From assembly GCF_040712315.1 (NCBI RefSeq), contig NC_134013.1, positions 40,782,501 to 40,846,500 on the forward strand: a stretch of 64,000 nt of DNA, given 5' to 3'. How positions within the stretch are numbered: position 1 is the first letter of the stretch; every line of letters begins with the position of its first letter. The notes under the pieces are model-generated. The model was not told the origin of the DNA. It worked only from the letters and a program-made list of their open reading frames with translations, and did no database searches. Of this stretch, positions 36,259 to 48,342 are shown piece after piece. A program made the translations under genes and the position numbers. This stretch comes from Castanea sativa (taxonomy: Eukaryota > Streptophyta > Magnoliopsida > Fagales > Fagaceae).

Positions 36259-39200
36259 TCAGACGTGGTATCTCTTCAATTGATCCATGTTGGTTAGCTC
36301 AGCAAAAGGATTTGCATCTGCCCAATTTTGCTTGAACTTCCCATTTGCATCTTAAACCTGGGCTCGGATTTCTTTCAACACTAGATCTCCCAACTTCAAA
36401 TCTCTAGTTCTTACTTTTTTGTCAAAAGCTTTCCTAAGTCTCCTTTGGTATCCCTGAATGTGATATAGGGCTTTTAGTCTTTTCTCATCTAGCATGCATA
36501 ACTAGTCATATCTGTTTTGCAACCAATCTGCCTCAAGGATTTCACTTTCCAATACTGTCCTTAGTGAACAGACACCCATTTCAATGGGAAGAACTACTTC
36601 CATCCCATAAACCAATGAATAAGGAGTGGCTCCTATGGAAGATCGGGTTGATGTTCTATACCCCCAGAGTACATAGGGTAATTTTAGGTGCCAGTCTTTG
36701 TAGTTCTTTATGCTTATCTTCAAGATTCGCCCTATGTTTTTATTAGCAGCCTCAACTGCCCCATTGGTTTGAGGACGGTAAGGTGAAGACTTGTGGTGCT
36801 GAATGTTGAACTGTAGTAGTAGCTTCTCTGTTTCTCCTTTAAAATGTAACCCATTGAAGGAAAATATGCATGTTTGTATCGCATACAAAACATACGCAGT
36901 GGAAAAATAACGAATCTACTTCATTCATAAATGTTAACATGTACTATGTAAGTTTCAGAATTTGAGAACAAGAGAGTGTACCTTGAAGCGGTGAATTTCA
37001 AAACCAAAGATCAGAAGCACTTGGGAACACTTTCAATCTTTACTCCAATTCCACTAACGCCCAAGATGTGTGGTCTCTCAATTAGTTCCAAAGGGAGAAT
37101 GTCAAAGTATCTAACACTTACAAACACCACTTCACACTAGTGTCCATCCAAAAATCTCTACAGAAAATTCTGTATGTTTTTCACTTTGTATCTAACTGAT
37201 TATCTAATTGGGCTGGCCTTTTGGGCCTTTCCAATTCGGCTTAAGTGTGTGGCATGGAGTGGGACCAAAAGGGACCAATAAGACACTAGCTCCAATGGGT
37301 CTTGGGCTTTTCTGTCAACTCTTGACAAGTCCAAAGTTACCATTAACTATATTTAATATCACTATATAAATATAGTTGCACTCTAGACCTTATTTATAAA
37401 TTATATCCCAAGACTTTATTGTACATGCAACCCCTTCATAAAATATTCGTAGTAACACAAAGTCATGGATGTAGACTGCCACTTTGTAAATTACTACGTC
37501 TTATCCTTGAGTACCCAGTTTAATCCTTTAAGTTATTCATCATATATTTATGAAATCCAATTTCGTAAATTTATACTCTAGCAACAATTTACTAGATTAG
37601 TTAGGCCTAACATTCTGAATAACAAACTCATGAAACTTATCTCAAGGGAATATTTTGTATCTCCGTTAAGAGACTATAAATTTCATCTTGAGAATATATG
37701 TTCCATCAACACTAAATGTGGTTGCCCAACATACTAAGGTTTTGATTGTATCTTTAGACCTCACTCCTGATATATCAAAGCAACCTACACCTCATGATCA
37801 GGTCCATTATTCTCTCTGGATTAAGAGTTCATGTAAATATAAGTCGTGAGTTCATTATTCATTTGACAGTCGTTAGGAGAATAATAAATCTCACACCGGT
37901 CCAGTTCAATATGTTTTAACTCATAAAACATATCAACATATCAACTAGAAATCTCCATTTCCATGGTCAAGACAAATCATCTTAGTTGATATGTTATAGT
38001 CTTCACAAATGAAATGCCCAATTTTATCACCGACTACAAACCACAATTCTGAGTTTACAAAGAACTTGTGATTTATATCTCTGACTTTTCACATAAATCA
38101 CATACTATGCATCTCATGGACTATATGATAATGTCCCAATATTCATGTTACCATTATTTTAGATAATAATAAAACAACTTTATTAATCATAACATTAAGT
38201 CATACATAATGTCATACATAATAACATACATAGCATGATACAATAGGATTTAAGGGCACCAATCCTAACACCCATTGTCTGAGATGATTTCATGTAGAAC
38301 CCCATATCTGTAAATTATGTTGGTCTGAATGAATTGAGCAACTTTCTTTGAATTCAAAACTTTGTATGAGACAGCTTCTACCCATTTAGTGAAATAGTCT
38401 ATAGCAACAAGTATGAATTCATGGCCATTGGATGTAGTTGGGTAAATCTTCCCAATAATGTCTATCTCCCATGTAGAGTAGGGCCAGGTTGATGTCATAG
38501 TATGTAGTGGCATGGGTGGCATATGTTTCAGATCTCCATGGACTTGGCATTGATGGCATTTTCGAACATGAGCCACACAGTCGGCTTCCATAGTAGTCCA
38601 GTAGTAGCCTTGTCTCATTATCTTTCTTGACAACATGTGTGCATTCATATGTGACCCATAACTTGACTCATGGACTTCTTCAATTATTTGTTGTGCTTCC
38701 TTGGCAGTTACACAAAGGAGATGAATTCCATCATATGATCTTCTGTAAAGTCTTTCGCCACAAATAATGTAATTAGTAGACAACCTTCGAAAGGTCAATT
38801 GGTCATTCTTGTCTGCAGATGGTGGGCATGTCCCATCCTTGAGGTACTGTAAGATGTCGAATACCATTCACCTTCCCCATTCTTTCCCTCATCTTCTTTT
38901 ATTGTCATGCAGTAGGCTAGTTCTTCTTTCTGTTCCAACACTATCGGCCTGGTTTCATCTTCTTTCGGCCCATTCATCATGGATGCCATGGTTTCCAAAG
39001 CATTTGCAATTTGATTCTACATCCTTGGCACATACTGATATTCGATCATGCTGAATTTTGATGCCCACTTCTGAAGGCATTCATGATATGGCATAAGCCT
39101 TTCTTCTTTGATCTTCCATTTATTCTGAATCTGAGAGATTATTATAGCTGAGTCTCCGTATACCTCAAACTCCTTTACTCCTAGGCCTAAGGCTGCTTGT

Positions 39201-39434
39201 AGACCCATAATGCAAGCTTCATATTATGTGGCATTGTTGGTGGCAGGACAGTTAAGTTTACCAGAAAATGGAATGTGTGTCCCTTTCAGCAAAATTAAGA
39301 GAACTCCAATTCCACTTCTGTTTTGATTTATTACTCTATCAAAATACACCTTCCATGGTTCTACCTCAATCCCCATGATATCTTTATTCAAAAAGTCCCC
39401 TTGGATCTCTTCAGCTTCTTCCACCTCAATTTGC
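36259..39434 (-). pseudogene. Tat-like gypsy pol: RNase H to integrase, split by a solo LTR
   Basis: Coding parts are 39434-38271 and 36854-36259 (stop at 36261-36259). In order: archaeal-type RNase H (VEPWKVYFDRVINQN, NNATEYEACIMGLQAALGLG, VYGDSAIIISQI), then the integrase zinc-binding HHCC region (HMLSRKIMRQGYYWTTMEA to CHQCQ), then the integrase core with D in WEIDIIG, D in ISDNG and E in GAVEAANK. The integrase tail ends LKRYHV. The solo LTR 36855-38270 sits exactly between DNG and LHFKG. Upstream RT is missing: homology stops at the junction near 39434. Stops lie near 39019 and 39230. Confidence 0.85.
36855..38270 (-). mobile_element. Copia solo LTR in gypsy integrase (subfamily A)
   Basis: 1,416 bp flanked by CCCAT at 36850-36854 and 38271-38275, a perfect target duplication. 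Homologous to 3710-5098 and 13319-14738. Removing it and one CCCAT restores the integrase frame across the site, which confirms the ends. Confidence 0.92.
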
Positions 39435-40046
39435 AAACCGAGAAACAGATTCACAACTTCCTAGGAAAGGTCAACTACATAGCTCAATTTAGAGCGCAGT
39501 TATCTGCCACATGTGATCCGTTGTTCAAGCTCTTGAAGAAAGACACAAAGATAGAATGGAAAAATGAGTGCCAAGCGGCCTTTGACAAGATTAAGCAGTA
39601 TTTGTCGAACCTTGATGTTCTGGTTACCCCGATGCCGGGATATCTAATGATCCTTTACCTAGTGGTACAAGAAACCCTTATGGGCAGCATGTTAGGCCAA
39701 GCGGCCAAGCCCGAGTAGAAAGAAAAGGCAATTTACTATTTAAGCAAGAAGTTCACCAGTTGTGAGATCAACTACATCGCCATTGAGAAGAGGTATTTCA
39801 CCTTAGTGTGGGCCTCGCATAAATTGTGGTAGTACATGCTCTACTACACCACGCGGCTCATTTCCCTAATGGATCCTATTAAGTATGTCTCTGAAAGCCT
39901 GCTCTTACAAGAAAGATCTCCTATTGGCAAATTTTGCCCTTCAAATTCTACATTGTGTTTGTGACAAGAAAGGCCATCAAGGGTCAGGCCATAGCCGACT
40001 ACTTTGATCTAGAACTTTCAAAATCCCTCCTCCCTGATGAGCATGT

Positions 40047-41470
40047 TGTTGGAAAATACATGAAAATAGTTGTTTGTATCTCATACAAAACATGCGCAGT
40101 GGAAAATTAATGGATCTACTTCACTCGCAATTGATAACATGTACTATGTAAGTTTCAAAATTAAAGAACAGAAAAGCGTACCTTGGTGCAGTGAAATTCA
40201 AAACAAACTGAATAGGAGTACTTGGGAAGACTCTCAATCTTCACTCCAATTCCACTTAATGCCTAAGATGTGTGGTCTCTCAATCAGTTTTCAATGAGAG
40301 AATAGGAGAGTGTCCAACACTCATATACAAAGCATTTCATACCATGTATGTTCTTAATGAAACACACTTATGAAAAGGACTTATGAAAAAACCCTCTATA
40401 AAATTTTGTATGTTTCTCTCCTTATATATAACTGATTATCTAATTGGGCTAGCCTTTTGGGCCAATCCAATTGGGCTCTTGTGTGTGGCTTGGAGTGGGA
40501 CCAAAAAGGACCAATAAGACACTGGCTCCAATGGGCCTTGGGCTTTTCTGTCAACTCTTGACAAGTCTAAAGTTATCATTAACTATATTTAATACCACTA
40601 TATAAATATAGTTGCACTCTAGGCCTTATCTATAAATTATCCCAAGACTTAATTATACATGCAACCCCTTCATTAAAATATTCGTAGTAACACAAAGTCA
40701 TAAATATAGACTGCCACTTTGAAGATTACTACATCTTAATCCTTGAGTACCCGGTTTAATCCTTTATGTTATTCATCATATATTTATGAAATCCAATTTC
40801 ATAAATATATACTTTAGTAACTCCTTACCAAAGTGGTTGGGCCCAACTCTCTGAATAACCAAACCCATTAAACTTATCTCAAGGGAATATTTTGTATCTT
40901 CGTTAAGAGATTATGAATTCCATCTTGAAAATATATGTTCCATCAACACTAAATGCGGATGCCTAACATACTGAGGTTTTGACCGTGACTAATAGATCAC
41001 ACTCCTAATATATCAAAGCAATCTACATCTCATGATCAGGTCCATTATTCTCTCAGGATTTAGAGTTGATGTAAATAGAAGTCGTGAGATTTATTATTCA
41101 ATTGACAGTCGTCAGAAGAATAATAAATCTCACAGCGGTCCAGTTCAATATGTCTTAACTCTTAAAAAATATCAACATACCAACTAGGAGTCTCCACTTC
41201 CATGATCAAGACAAATCATCTTAGTTGATATGTTATAGTCTTCGCAGATGAAACGCCCAATTTCATCACCGACTACGAACTATAATTCTGAGTTTACAAA
41301 GAACTTGTGATTTATATCTTCTGTGACTTTTCACATAAATCACATACTATGCATCTCATGGACTAAGATAATATCCCATTAGTTCATTTATAAATAGTCT
41401 CATATAATTAAACAATTTAATTATTTATGACATGCCAATAAATTGGATTTTTAGGGCATAAACCCCAACA
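40047..41470 (-). repeat. 3' LTR of the 17.8-kb copia
   Basis: Partner of 56394-57820; plus-strand end ATAAACCCCAACA. Confidence 0.9.
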
Positions 41471-41719
41471 ATCTCCCACTTGCCCTCAAAGACAATTTAT
41501 CATTTATCCGACACTTATCTCCCTTTAGAGTAATTCATAGTCACTCTAAGGCAAGGTTTGGAAACAAGTTTCAGCCAGATTTATTGCATAAATTATCTTT
41601 TCTACTACTACTCAAATACTCATATCTCTCTAATGAGATAATACTTACACTTAATGTGTATCTTCACCACTTAGGATGAACACATAACTTGAAGTCCAAC
41701 TTCATCAATCATAATCAAA

Positions 41720-44123
41720 CTACAAGTCAGTCTTTGTACATCCAGTAAATATCAAAACGTCACTTTGGTGGACAAGCACATAATCCCTCATTTTCCTAAG
41801 ATATTTGAGTATATGCTTTACTCCCACTAAATTAAGTGATCTTTGATTCAAATGATATTTGCTTACCATGCCCACCGCAAAATAGATATTTAGCCTAGTA
41901 TATAGCATAGCATAAAGACTTCCTATTAAATATGCTCTTCCTTTCATATATCTTAGGACTATAGTCCTATATAAAGGAACTTCAAACTTAAAAGGAAAGA
42001 ATCCTTTCTTGATGTATTACATGCTATACTTGGCTAGAATATAATCTATTTAAGCAGTTTGAGATAGAGCCAATATCCTAATTTCTGAATTTTAACAAAG
42101 TTTAATTCTTAGGATGTAACCAGTCTTTCCCAAGTGCTTTATATCAAACTGGACTAGAAAACAAAAATCCTCATTGATGACAATAATTCCACATCATTCT
42201 AAATGATTAGAATGTCATCAATCATACATTAAGAAATTTATTATTCTATATAGCTTTACACGCATAAGGCCTTTAAATACTTGATCAAAATCAAACAATT
42301 TGATTGCTTGATCAAAGATGATATTTTATGAATTAGATGCTTGCTTTAGTCCATAAATGGATTTTAAGCAACTTGCATTCTAAACACTAGTATTTTCTTT
42401 GCTATGTACAAATCTAGTTACATCATATAGATGTCCTCCTCAAGATTGCTACTAAAAGAAGCTTTCTTGATATCCATTGCCAGATTTCATCCAAATGAAA
42501 TATAATGGATAAGAGAATCTAGATAGAGTCAAACTTGACTATTGGTGAAAAAATCTTTTCATAATCAAACTATTTCTTTCTGAATAAATCTTTTCGCCAC
42601 TAGTCTTGACTTTGAAGGTTTGCACCTTCAATTATATCAATCTCATTTTTCTTGTAGACCTATTTGAGAACAATAGGCTTAATGCCACTAGGCGCCTCTA
42701 CAAGTTCTAGACTTTAAATAAAATCTAATTCTATTTACATAACATTGATCAAGTAATCCATATATATATCATATATTGCCTCTACGTAGGACCGAGGATC
42801 AAATTCATATCCTTGTGGAATGACTTCAAAAATTTATCCCAAAAGTATGAATTTATTTGATAATTGATAATCCTCCCACTACAATATTATACCAATGTAC
42901 TAGCTATATACATAGAATAATGTGTTGTGGTGTATCTAATATAACCACCTCATTTCTAAATGTATTTTCATAGTCGTCTTCCAATAAATTCTGACATTTT
43001 TCTTCTAGAACAATTGTACATTTAGCTTCAAGATTATTCACATAGTCATCATCAAGAACTTTGTATTTGTACTTTACAAACATCTTGTCTTCTTTATGAC
43101 TACCAAAACAATCTTCTGCAATTCCTTTTGGATACCCATCATAAACACACATTTTTCTACCTTTTGACTTCATTTTGTTAGACTTCCTATCTAGCACAAG
43201 TGCTGGACATTTCCAAAAGTGGAAGTATCATATACTAGGTTTTCACCCAATCCACAATTTGACAAATGTCCTAGGAACAAACTTTTAAAATCAACTTTAG
43301 AAAATGTATAGTAATTATTAGAGTATATCTCCAAAAGAAATAAGCAAATGGAAATATTTATCATGTACTTTACTATTTCTAAAAGAGTCTTATTCCTCCT
43401 TCATGTATGCATTCACTTAAAAGAAGTCATTGAAACTATATTCCTTTACAATAAAGGAACCCTAGATCATATTATCCTCTAAATGGAATTCATAGATTGG
43501 GAATATAACAAAGAAATGGTTCTAAAAACCCATCTTTCAACAATCTTGAATGTCATTTAGATTAATAAGATCTAGACATAAGTGCCAAGACATACAATAC
43601 CAAAGAATGGAAACTTTCTCTTTAAAAAGTAAAACATGTAAATCTCCATCTAGAAAACAATCATGGACAAAGCTTAGCATTACCAAACCAGAAACACTTT
43701 CCTTTGGTCATACTTTTGAGTCCAATTTCCTTTTGGCAACTACTAGGACAACTAACTTGTCAAAGTGTTTGGTATTTTAATTCATTTTCTTACCACCTTT
43801 TCCTTTCGGTCTAGGCTAAGAATTTGAATTAAATCATATTGATCCTAGCCTTAGCTTTTAAAATTTTTTACGTTGCGTAGAACTCACTCATCAATTCAGA
43901 TAATATAAAAAGAATTTATTTTCAAAGCTATCTGAATTGATCAAATGATTCTAACAAGGACTTGGGGATCATATCCATATGAGATTAACATTTAATCTCT
44001 ATATCCAAGAATTCCAATTCATTTTAAAAATAAAAGTATTTTCATAAAATGGTATAGAATTGGAACTCCTTAAGCTTTTCTTAGCATTCAATATGATTCA
44101 TACCAAACATCTCATTTAGACAC
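41720..44123 (-). pseudogene. Decayed copia pol and gag 3' part
   Basis: 41947-41720 encodes SLYAMLYTRLNIYFAVGMVS and GVKHILKYLRKMRDYV (RT end and RNase H start). 43197-42904 encodes KMCVYDGYPKGIAEDCFGS, then KYKVLDDDYVNN, the integrase C-terminal GKGY-like region of plant copia. The gag continues on the far side of the nested gypsy (from 54273). Many stops. Confidence 0.75.
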
Positions 44124-44773
44124 TGATGATGCCAAGAAAATCAGTAGGTTGGATGCTTCGGACTTGAAAGGACTACTGGTTCTTTCTACGGCCTGAAAAA
44201 GAACAAAAAGCGTATCAAAGGCGACCGGGGCTGCCGGCCAAAAATCCTCCGATGGTAAAGTTAGTTTTTCCCTCTAAGTAATCTGAGTTCCAACTTTCTT
44301 GAGTAAAAACTGAACATACCTTTGCCTTGTCTGAATCAGTCTTTATATAGTGCCTTTATAGACGGTTATCGAAATGGGAACCTCTCCTGGATTCGAGGCT
44401 CAAACGTAACTGCCATAACCGTCCAGGAGTTACATTTCTATTTCACAACAGATACATGACCGTTATGCGTGGGATAAGGGATTGTCACATTATATTCGGA
44501 GATTCTCCTAAGTGTGGTACCCTCGTCCTGAATTTCCTTCGTCGAGTGCACCTGCTGATTCCAAGTGTAAAATCCTAGTCCATGGATCTTCATGTGGACG
44601 AGTCCTCTCGTGGGAGTCTGTGCGCACCCCACGGACAAGGGATGTAGCTTCGCTATCACCCTCTGGACGTCCTTGTTCGTTACCCTCGTTCTAAGGATAA
44701 CTTCTGGACGGCTGCCGAGGTGATGACCGTCCACGGACGGTTTGGGTGGTTTGAGTGTTTTCATCCCACATCA
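44124..44773 (-). repeat. 3' LTR of the 10.1-kb gypsy
   Basis: Minus-strand TATATAAAG at 44349-44341. A perfect inverted repeat, ACCGTCC-AC-GGACGGT, lies at 44727-44742; in the other LTR its left arm is mutated. Confidence 0.93.
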
Positions 44774-44790
44774 GTTGCCCCTCGTCCAGG
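44774..44790 (-). other. Polypurine tract
   Basis: The sense strand reads GGACGAGGGGCAAC directly before the 3' LTR, the expected plus-strand primer position for reverse transcription. Confidence 0.6.
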
Positions 44791-44821
44791 AGTTATACGA
44801 TGTATCAATAGATCTTAAAAC

Positions 44822-44950
44822 GCACCACGTGTCGCACATCCATAGGAGGTTAGTCAACCGGTTTACTCCTCCGAGGCATGCGCCACGTGTCACCTTTCGA
44901 TTAGGTCCGTCGTTACGGTTTCCCGAGACTTTTTCTCGCTTATAAATAGT
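44822..44950 (+). promoter_or_regulatory. Promoter of the antisense gene: two G-boxes and a TATA box
   Basis: TATAAATAG at 44941-44949 lies 169 bases before the ATG at 45118. Two CACGTG cores at 44826-44831 and 44884-44889 sit in near-identical contexts (ACCACGTGTCGC and GCCACGTGTCAC), matching ABRE/G-box motifs bound by plant bZIP factors. The promoter is inside the element, next to the 3' LTR, and faces into it. The motifs are seen; activity is inferred. Confidence 0.6.
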
Positions 44951-45907
44951 GGTTTCTCTCTCATGCAACTCTAACTATTTCAAATTTTCAGCTTTGACAC
45001 TCTCGTCTGTCGCTTAGACTAAGAATATCCTCGGCGTCTTAGTGTCCCCTCGTCTAGAGCCGGGTAATCTTTCTATACTCACTTTAGTTTTCCTTGTTAA
45101 GTGTTAGGACGTTTTCAATGGCCTCCTGCTCGTCTAGCGACAGTGTGGTCAGGGCCATAGAAGAGTTTCAAGACTACTCTAGTTATGACACCTCTAGTTA
45201 CGTCTGTAGTTGTAGTGGTCACACAACTGAGGAATATACATCTGGTGTTCCTGGAATCCCTGTAGAAACTCTTCAAGAGAGTATTAGGACGAGGACAGCC
45301 TCTGGGGCTGACACCTCGACTAGCTCCCCGCCGTCTTCCCCTTTAGACAGGAAACCGTATATAGTTGTGCTCTAGAGGTTCCTTCCAGACGGACGAGAGA
45401 AGGTTGGATTCCCCTTAGGACTTGGTTTCAAATTCCCCGATGATCTAAACCCTAGGCTAGCCGTCCGAGGTGAGTGGTGTTGCCGCCTCGTTTTGGAATA
45501 GGTGTTTATGAAGCCTATTTGTTAGGGGGCTTAGACTCCCTTTAAATGCCTTTGCTAGGGAATTACTAACTAGGTTGTGCTTGGGAGTGTGTCGGCTTAA
45601 CCCCGACGCATGGAGACTAGTTGTCTCCATGCAAGTCTTATGGATGGAGGTGTTTGACGGAACCGTCCTATTACCGTGGACGAGTTCTTGTACCGCTATA
45701 AACCCCTCCGAGATAAATCAATCTCGAGGCTTCCATCAGTTCACGCCCGGGGGCAATGAGACTCGTATTAAGTCTTTGCCCTCGTCTCGACGAAACCGGA
45801 AGACGGAGTTTTTCTTCGTCTCTCGGTTTCGGCGGGGCATCCCATTGAGATTGGTAGAGATTCATTTGCTCCTTATACTGGAGACATAGGGAACCTTCGT
45901 CCAGAAG

Positions 45908-45996
45908 GTATGTCACGTTCTTCTTTTTTGTTTCTTTTATATTATACTTTCTGTTTGGACGATGGTCTGACCTCAATTTCTTTCTTCCCTTTCCAG
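45908..45996 (+). other. Intron 1 of the antisense gene (89 bp, phase 1)
   Basis: Donor CCAGAAG|GTATGT and acceptor CTTTCCAG|CCGTT. Splicing joins GAA-G|CC into an Ala codon and continues NLRPE into VGRPSLSKF without a stop. Confidence 0.75.
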
Positions 45997-46167
45997 CCGT
46001 TGGACGACCCTCTTTGAGCAAGTTCCATCGTGATCGCGTCCACAGGGCCCGTCTACATCCTGAACGAGACTTCCACTCGTTAGTGACCCTTAAGCGTCTA
46101 CACAAGTGGGGACTCGGCCCTGAACCGTCCGTCGAAGCTTTAGCACACGAGTTAACTACCCGTAGAC

Positions 46168-46243
46168 GTAAGTGCTCCTCTTAAGATGTGCACTTTTCAT
46201 TTTTGTTTATGATTACTTGTATATTTATTTTTTATTATTATTA

Positions 46244-46277
<34 letters not shown>

Positions 46278-46289
46278 TTTTTTTTTTAG
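46168..46289 (+). other. Intron 2 of the antisense gene (122 bp, phase 1)
   Basis: Donor AGAC|GTAAGT and a long T/TTA-rich tract ending TTTTAG|GAATGG. Splicing joins C|GA into Arg, giving RR-R-MATMKGNKGKEVV. The tract includes a (TTA)n microsatellite. Confidence 0.75.
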
Positions 46290-46720
46290 GAATGGCAACC
46301 ATGAAGGGAAACAAGGGGAAGGAAGTTGTCGACGAGGTAGCTAGACTGGAGCCTCGTCCTGCCTCTGGAGAGAAAAGAAAAAGCCTGTCCAAGCATGTGG
46401 ACTTGGCTAGCTTTCCAAGTCGTCGGGGCAAGAAAGCTAAGTCCGGGCCGTCCAGGACTGAAACCGTTAGGACTGAACTTCCTCCTCAGCCACCCGTCCC
46501 GGTCGTTGACGTAGGATTCGTCCACGCCTCTCGTGCTCCGTCCAAGTCTCCTGCTCCTGACTCGTCCCAGCCTCCTCGAAAGACTTCTACTAATCTATTA
46601 GAGAACGAGGACCTGGCTTGGGAATGATTCCAAGAGGCTGTGAAGGGCGAGGACGTAGCTGCGTGCTACGACATGTCCTTGAAAGAGTTCGAGCACTCTG
46701 GCGTCCACGATCTCTTCAAG

Positions 46721-46803
46721 GTAACCATCTTTGCCTCGTCCTGATTTGTCCATGTTTTCCCAATATTACTTCTATCATCTAAACTTCCTATTCTTCTATG
46801 TAG
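46721..46803 (+). other. Intron 3 of the antisense gene (83 bp, phase 0)
   Basis: Donor TTCAAG|GTAACC and acceptor CTATGTAG|GCAATG. Splicing joins HDLFK to AMSKFIAASRQ in frame. Confidence 0.75.
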
Positions 46804-47314
46804 GCAATGTCCAAGTTCATAGCTGCGTCCAGGCAGGCCACAGAGATGGACAGGACGAGGGTCCTCCTGGAGAAAAGAATAGAAGAGGTCAAAACGACTG
46901 GCAGACGTGGGCAGAGGTGGCGAACAAGGCCAAGGACGAGGCTGAAGGAGTTCAAGGCTTTGGTGGGGAGCTGAAATCTGACACCCGGGAAAGACGAGCG
47001 TCTTGAACTTCTTCAAAAGGAGAACGGCACTGAATCTACTTTTGAAGAAGGCTAAAGATGAGGCAGTGGAAGAATTCAAAGCGTCCAAAGAGTTCACTGA
47101 CCTGATGGATACAAACTACGCAGCAGGGTTTGAGGACTTTAGAATGGATGCTATGGACAACTTTCCTAAAGTTGACTTTAGCATCATTAAACTCAACCTT
47201 GCTGCTGCTACAAGTTCCCTCGTCCACACAGGCTCAGACGATGTCAACATCGAGGACGACGCTTCCACCAGGCCGGCTCAGGACGACCCCAACGTTGATG
47301 CCCCTTCCTCTTGA

Positions 47315-48342
47315 AGTTGTTATTGTTGTTTAGCTTTCTTCTTTTCTCTTTCTTATTTTTTGTTTAAAATGTATTTGAGAATTTGAAATGTTTTTTAAGT
47401 ACAATTTCATCGTCTAGAGTGTTATAGACGAGCTTATGAACAATGTATTTTACTGTTTATTTTATAAGGGTTTTTGGACGGTGGCCGTCTACCCTTTTCA
47501 AGTTAAAGAATATCTTCTTTGTTTGTTTATCATTTATGTCATTGTCCTTTAAACTATACTCTAAGTGTTGAATGACCGTCTACAATCTTTTTATGGACGA
47601 CCCACCTAGGACTGATGATGACTGCATTACTTTAGCCTGTCCTTTAGGCAATTATTATTCGCCTTCTCGAAAGCAGTTTATAATGTTTATGCTCTCTCGT
47701 CTTGACGAGTACTCGTCTATGGAATGTTATATCTTAAGACTTACTTTTCTTCCTTAGACGAGTGGGCCTTGGCCTTTTGCTTTATATTTTTTTTTTGAAG
47801 GAAAGATCTGGACGAGCAGTCCTTGGCTTCTTTCTCTTGATTTATCCTTTTTTTTTTTTTAAGGAAAGCTTTGGACGAGTAGTCCTTGGCTTCTTTCTCT
47901 TGCTTTATCCTTTTTTTTTTTTTTTTTAAGGAAAGCTTTGGACGAGAAGGCCTTAGCATTTTGCTTGCTTTATCCTTTTTTTTTTTAAAGGAAGTCTTAG
48001 ACGAGTTTTCCTTCGTCCTGAAATTTTATTCGTCTAAGGCTTTTGCCTCGTCCGTGGATATTATCAAGGAAACTGGAATTCAAGTACATAAGAAATCCAA
48101 ACCATATTATTACATGAACATTGTTCACAAACTTGGCACACGCTTACAAGCTAGTGCCTTATTAAGATATCAAGTACATAGCATCGTCTTTCATAAGCTA
48201 GTCTGTAAGTAGTGCAAAAGTTTAAGAACTAGTGCACTTTTATTCATAACACACCATAATAGTAGTAAAAGCACAAGTAAACATAAGCAAACACGCAAAT
48301 CACAACTGTAATTTTGCCACTGACTTCCCTTGTCCCCGCTCA
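47315..48342. repeat. Spacer between convergent genes: poly-T tandem units and GACGAG words
   Basis: Four units of 54-67 bp start near 47756, 47810, 47873 and 47940. Each runs from GGACGAG through CCTTGGCTTCTTTCTC and TTTATCC to a run of about 10-18 T and AAGGAAAG. The hexamer GACGAG or CTCGTC occurs roughly ten times from 47427 to 48050. Pol ends at its right side, the antisense gene at its left. No frame of note. Confidence 0.8.

Larger units (their letters stand above)
45118..47314 (+). pseudogene. Four-exon accessory gene antisense to gypsy gag-pol
   Basis: Exon 1 starts MASCSSSDSVVRAIEEFQDY at 45118 and ends near 45907. It is broken by a TAG at 45373 and by frame shifts, but blocks such as LNPRLAVRGE, VDEFLYRYKP and DGVFLRLSVSAGHPIEIGRD are visible. 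Exon 2 (45997-46167) is fully open: PSLSKFHRDRVHRARL to ALAHELTTRR. Exon 3 (46290-46720) has basic clusters (KRKS, SRRGKKAKS) that look like nuclear signals, then one TGA at 46625. Exon 4 (46804-47314) is coiled-coil-like, has one shift, and ends FTDLMDTNYAAGFEDF to DAPSS. Introns 45908-45996, 46168-46289 and 46721-46803 are GT-AG and keep frame at each junction. It resembles putative gypsy-type transposon proteins of plants; function unknown. Confidence 0.75.

Noticed and set aside
46172..46627. Single 151-codon gene starting in a poly-T/TTA tract
   Set aside because: The first 40 residues are translated intron (hydrophobic F/Y run); the real coding part starts at the acceptor at 46290 and belongs to the four-exon gene.
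47741..47959. Lys-rich minus-strand frame
   Set aside because: Translation of the poly-A strand of the tandem units, not a protein.
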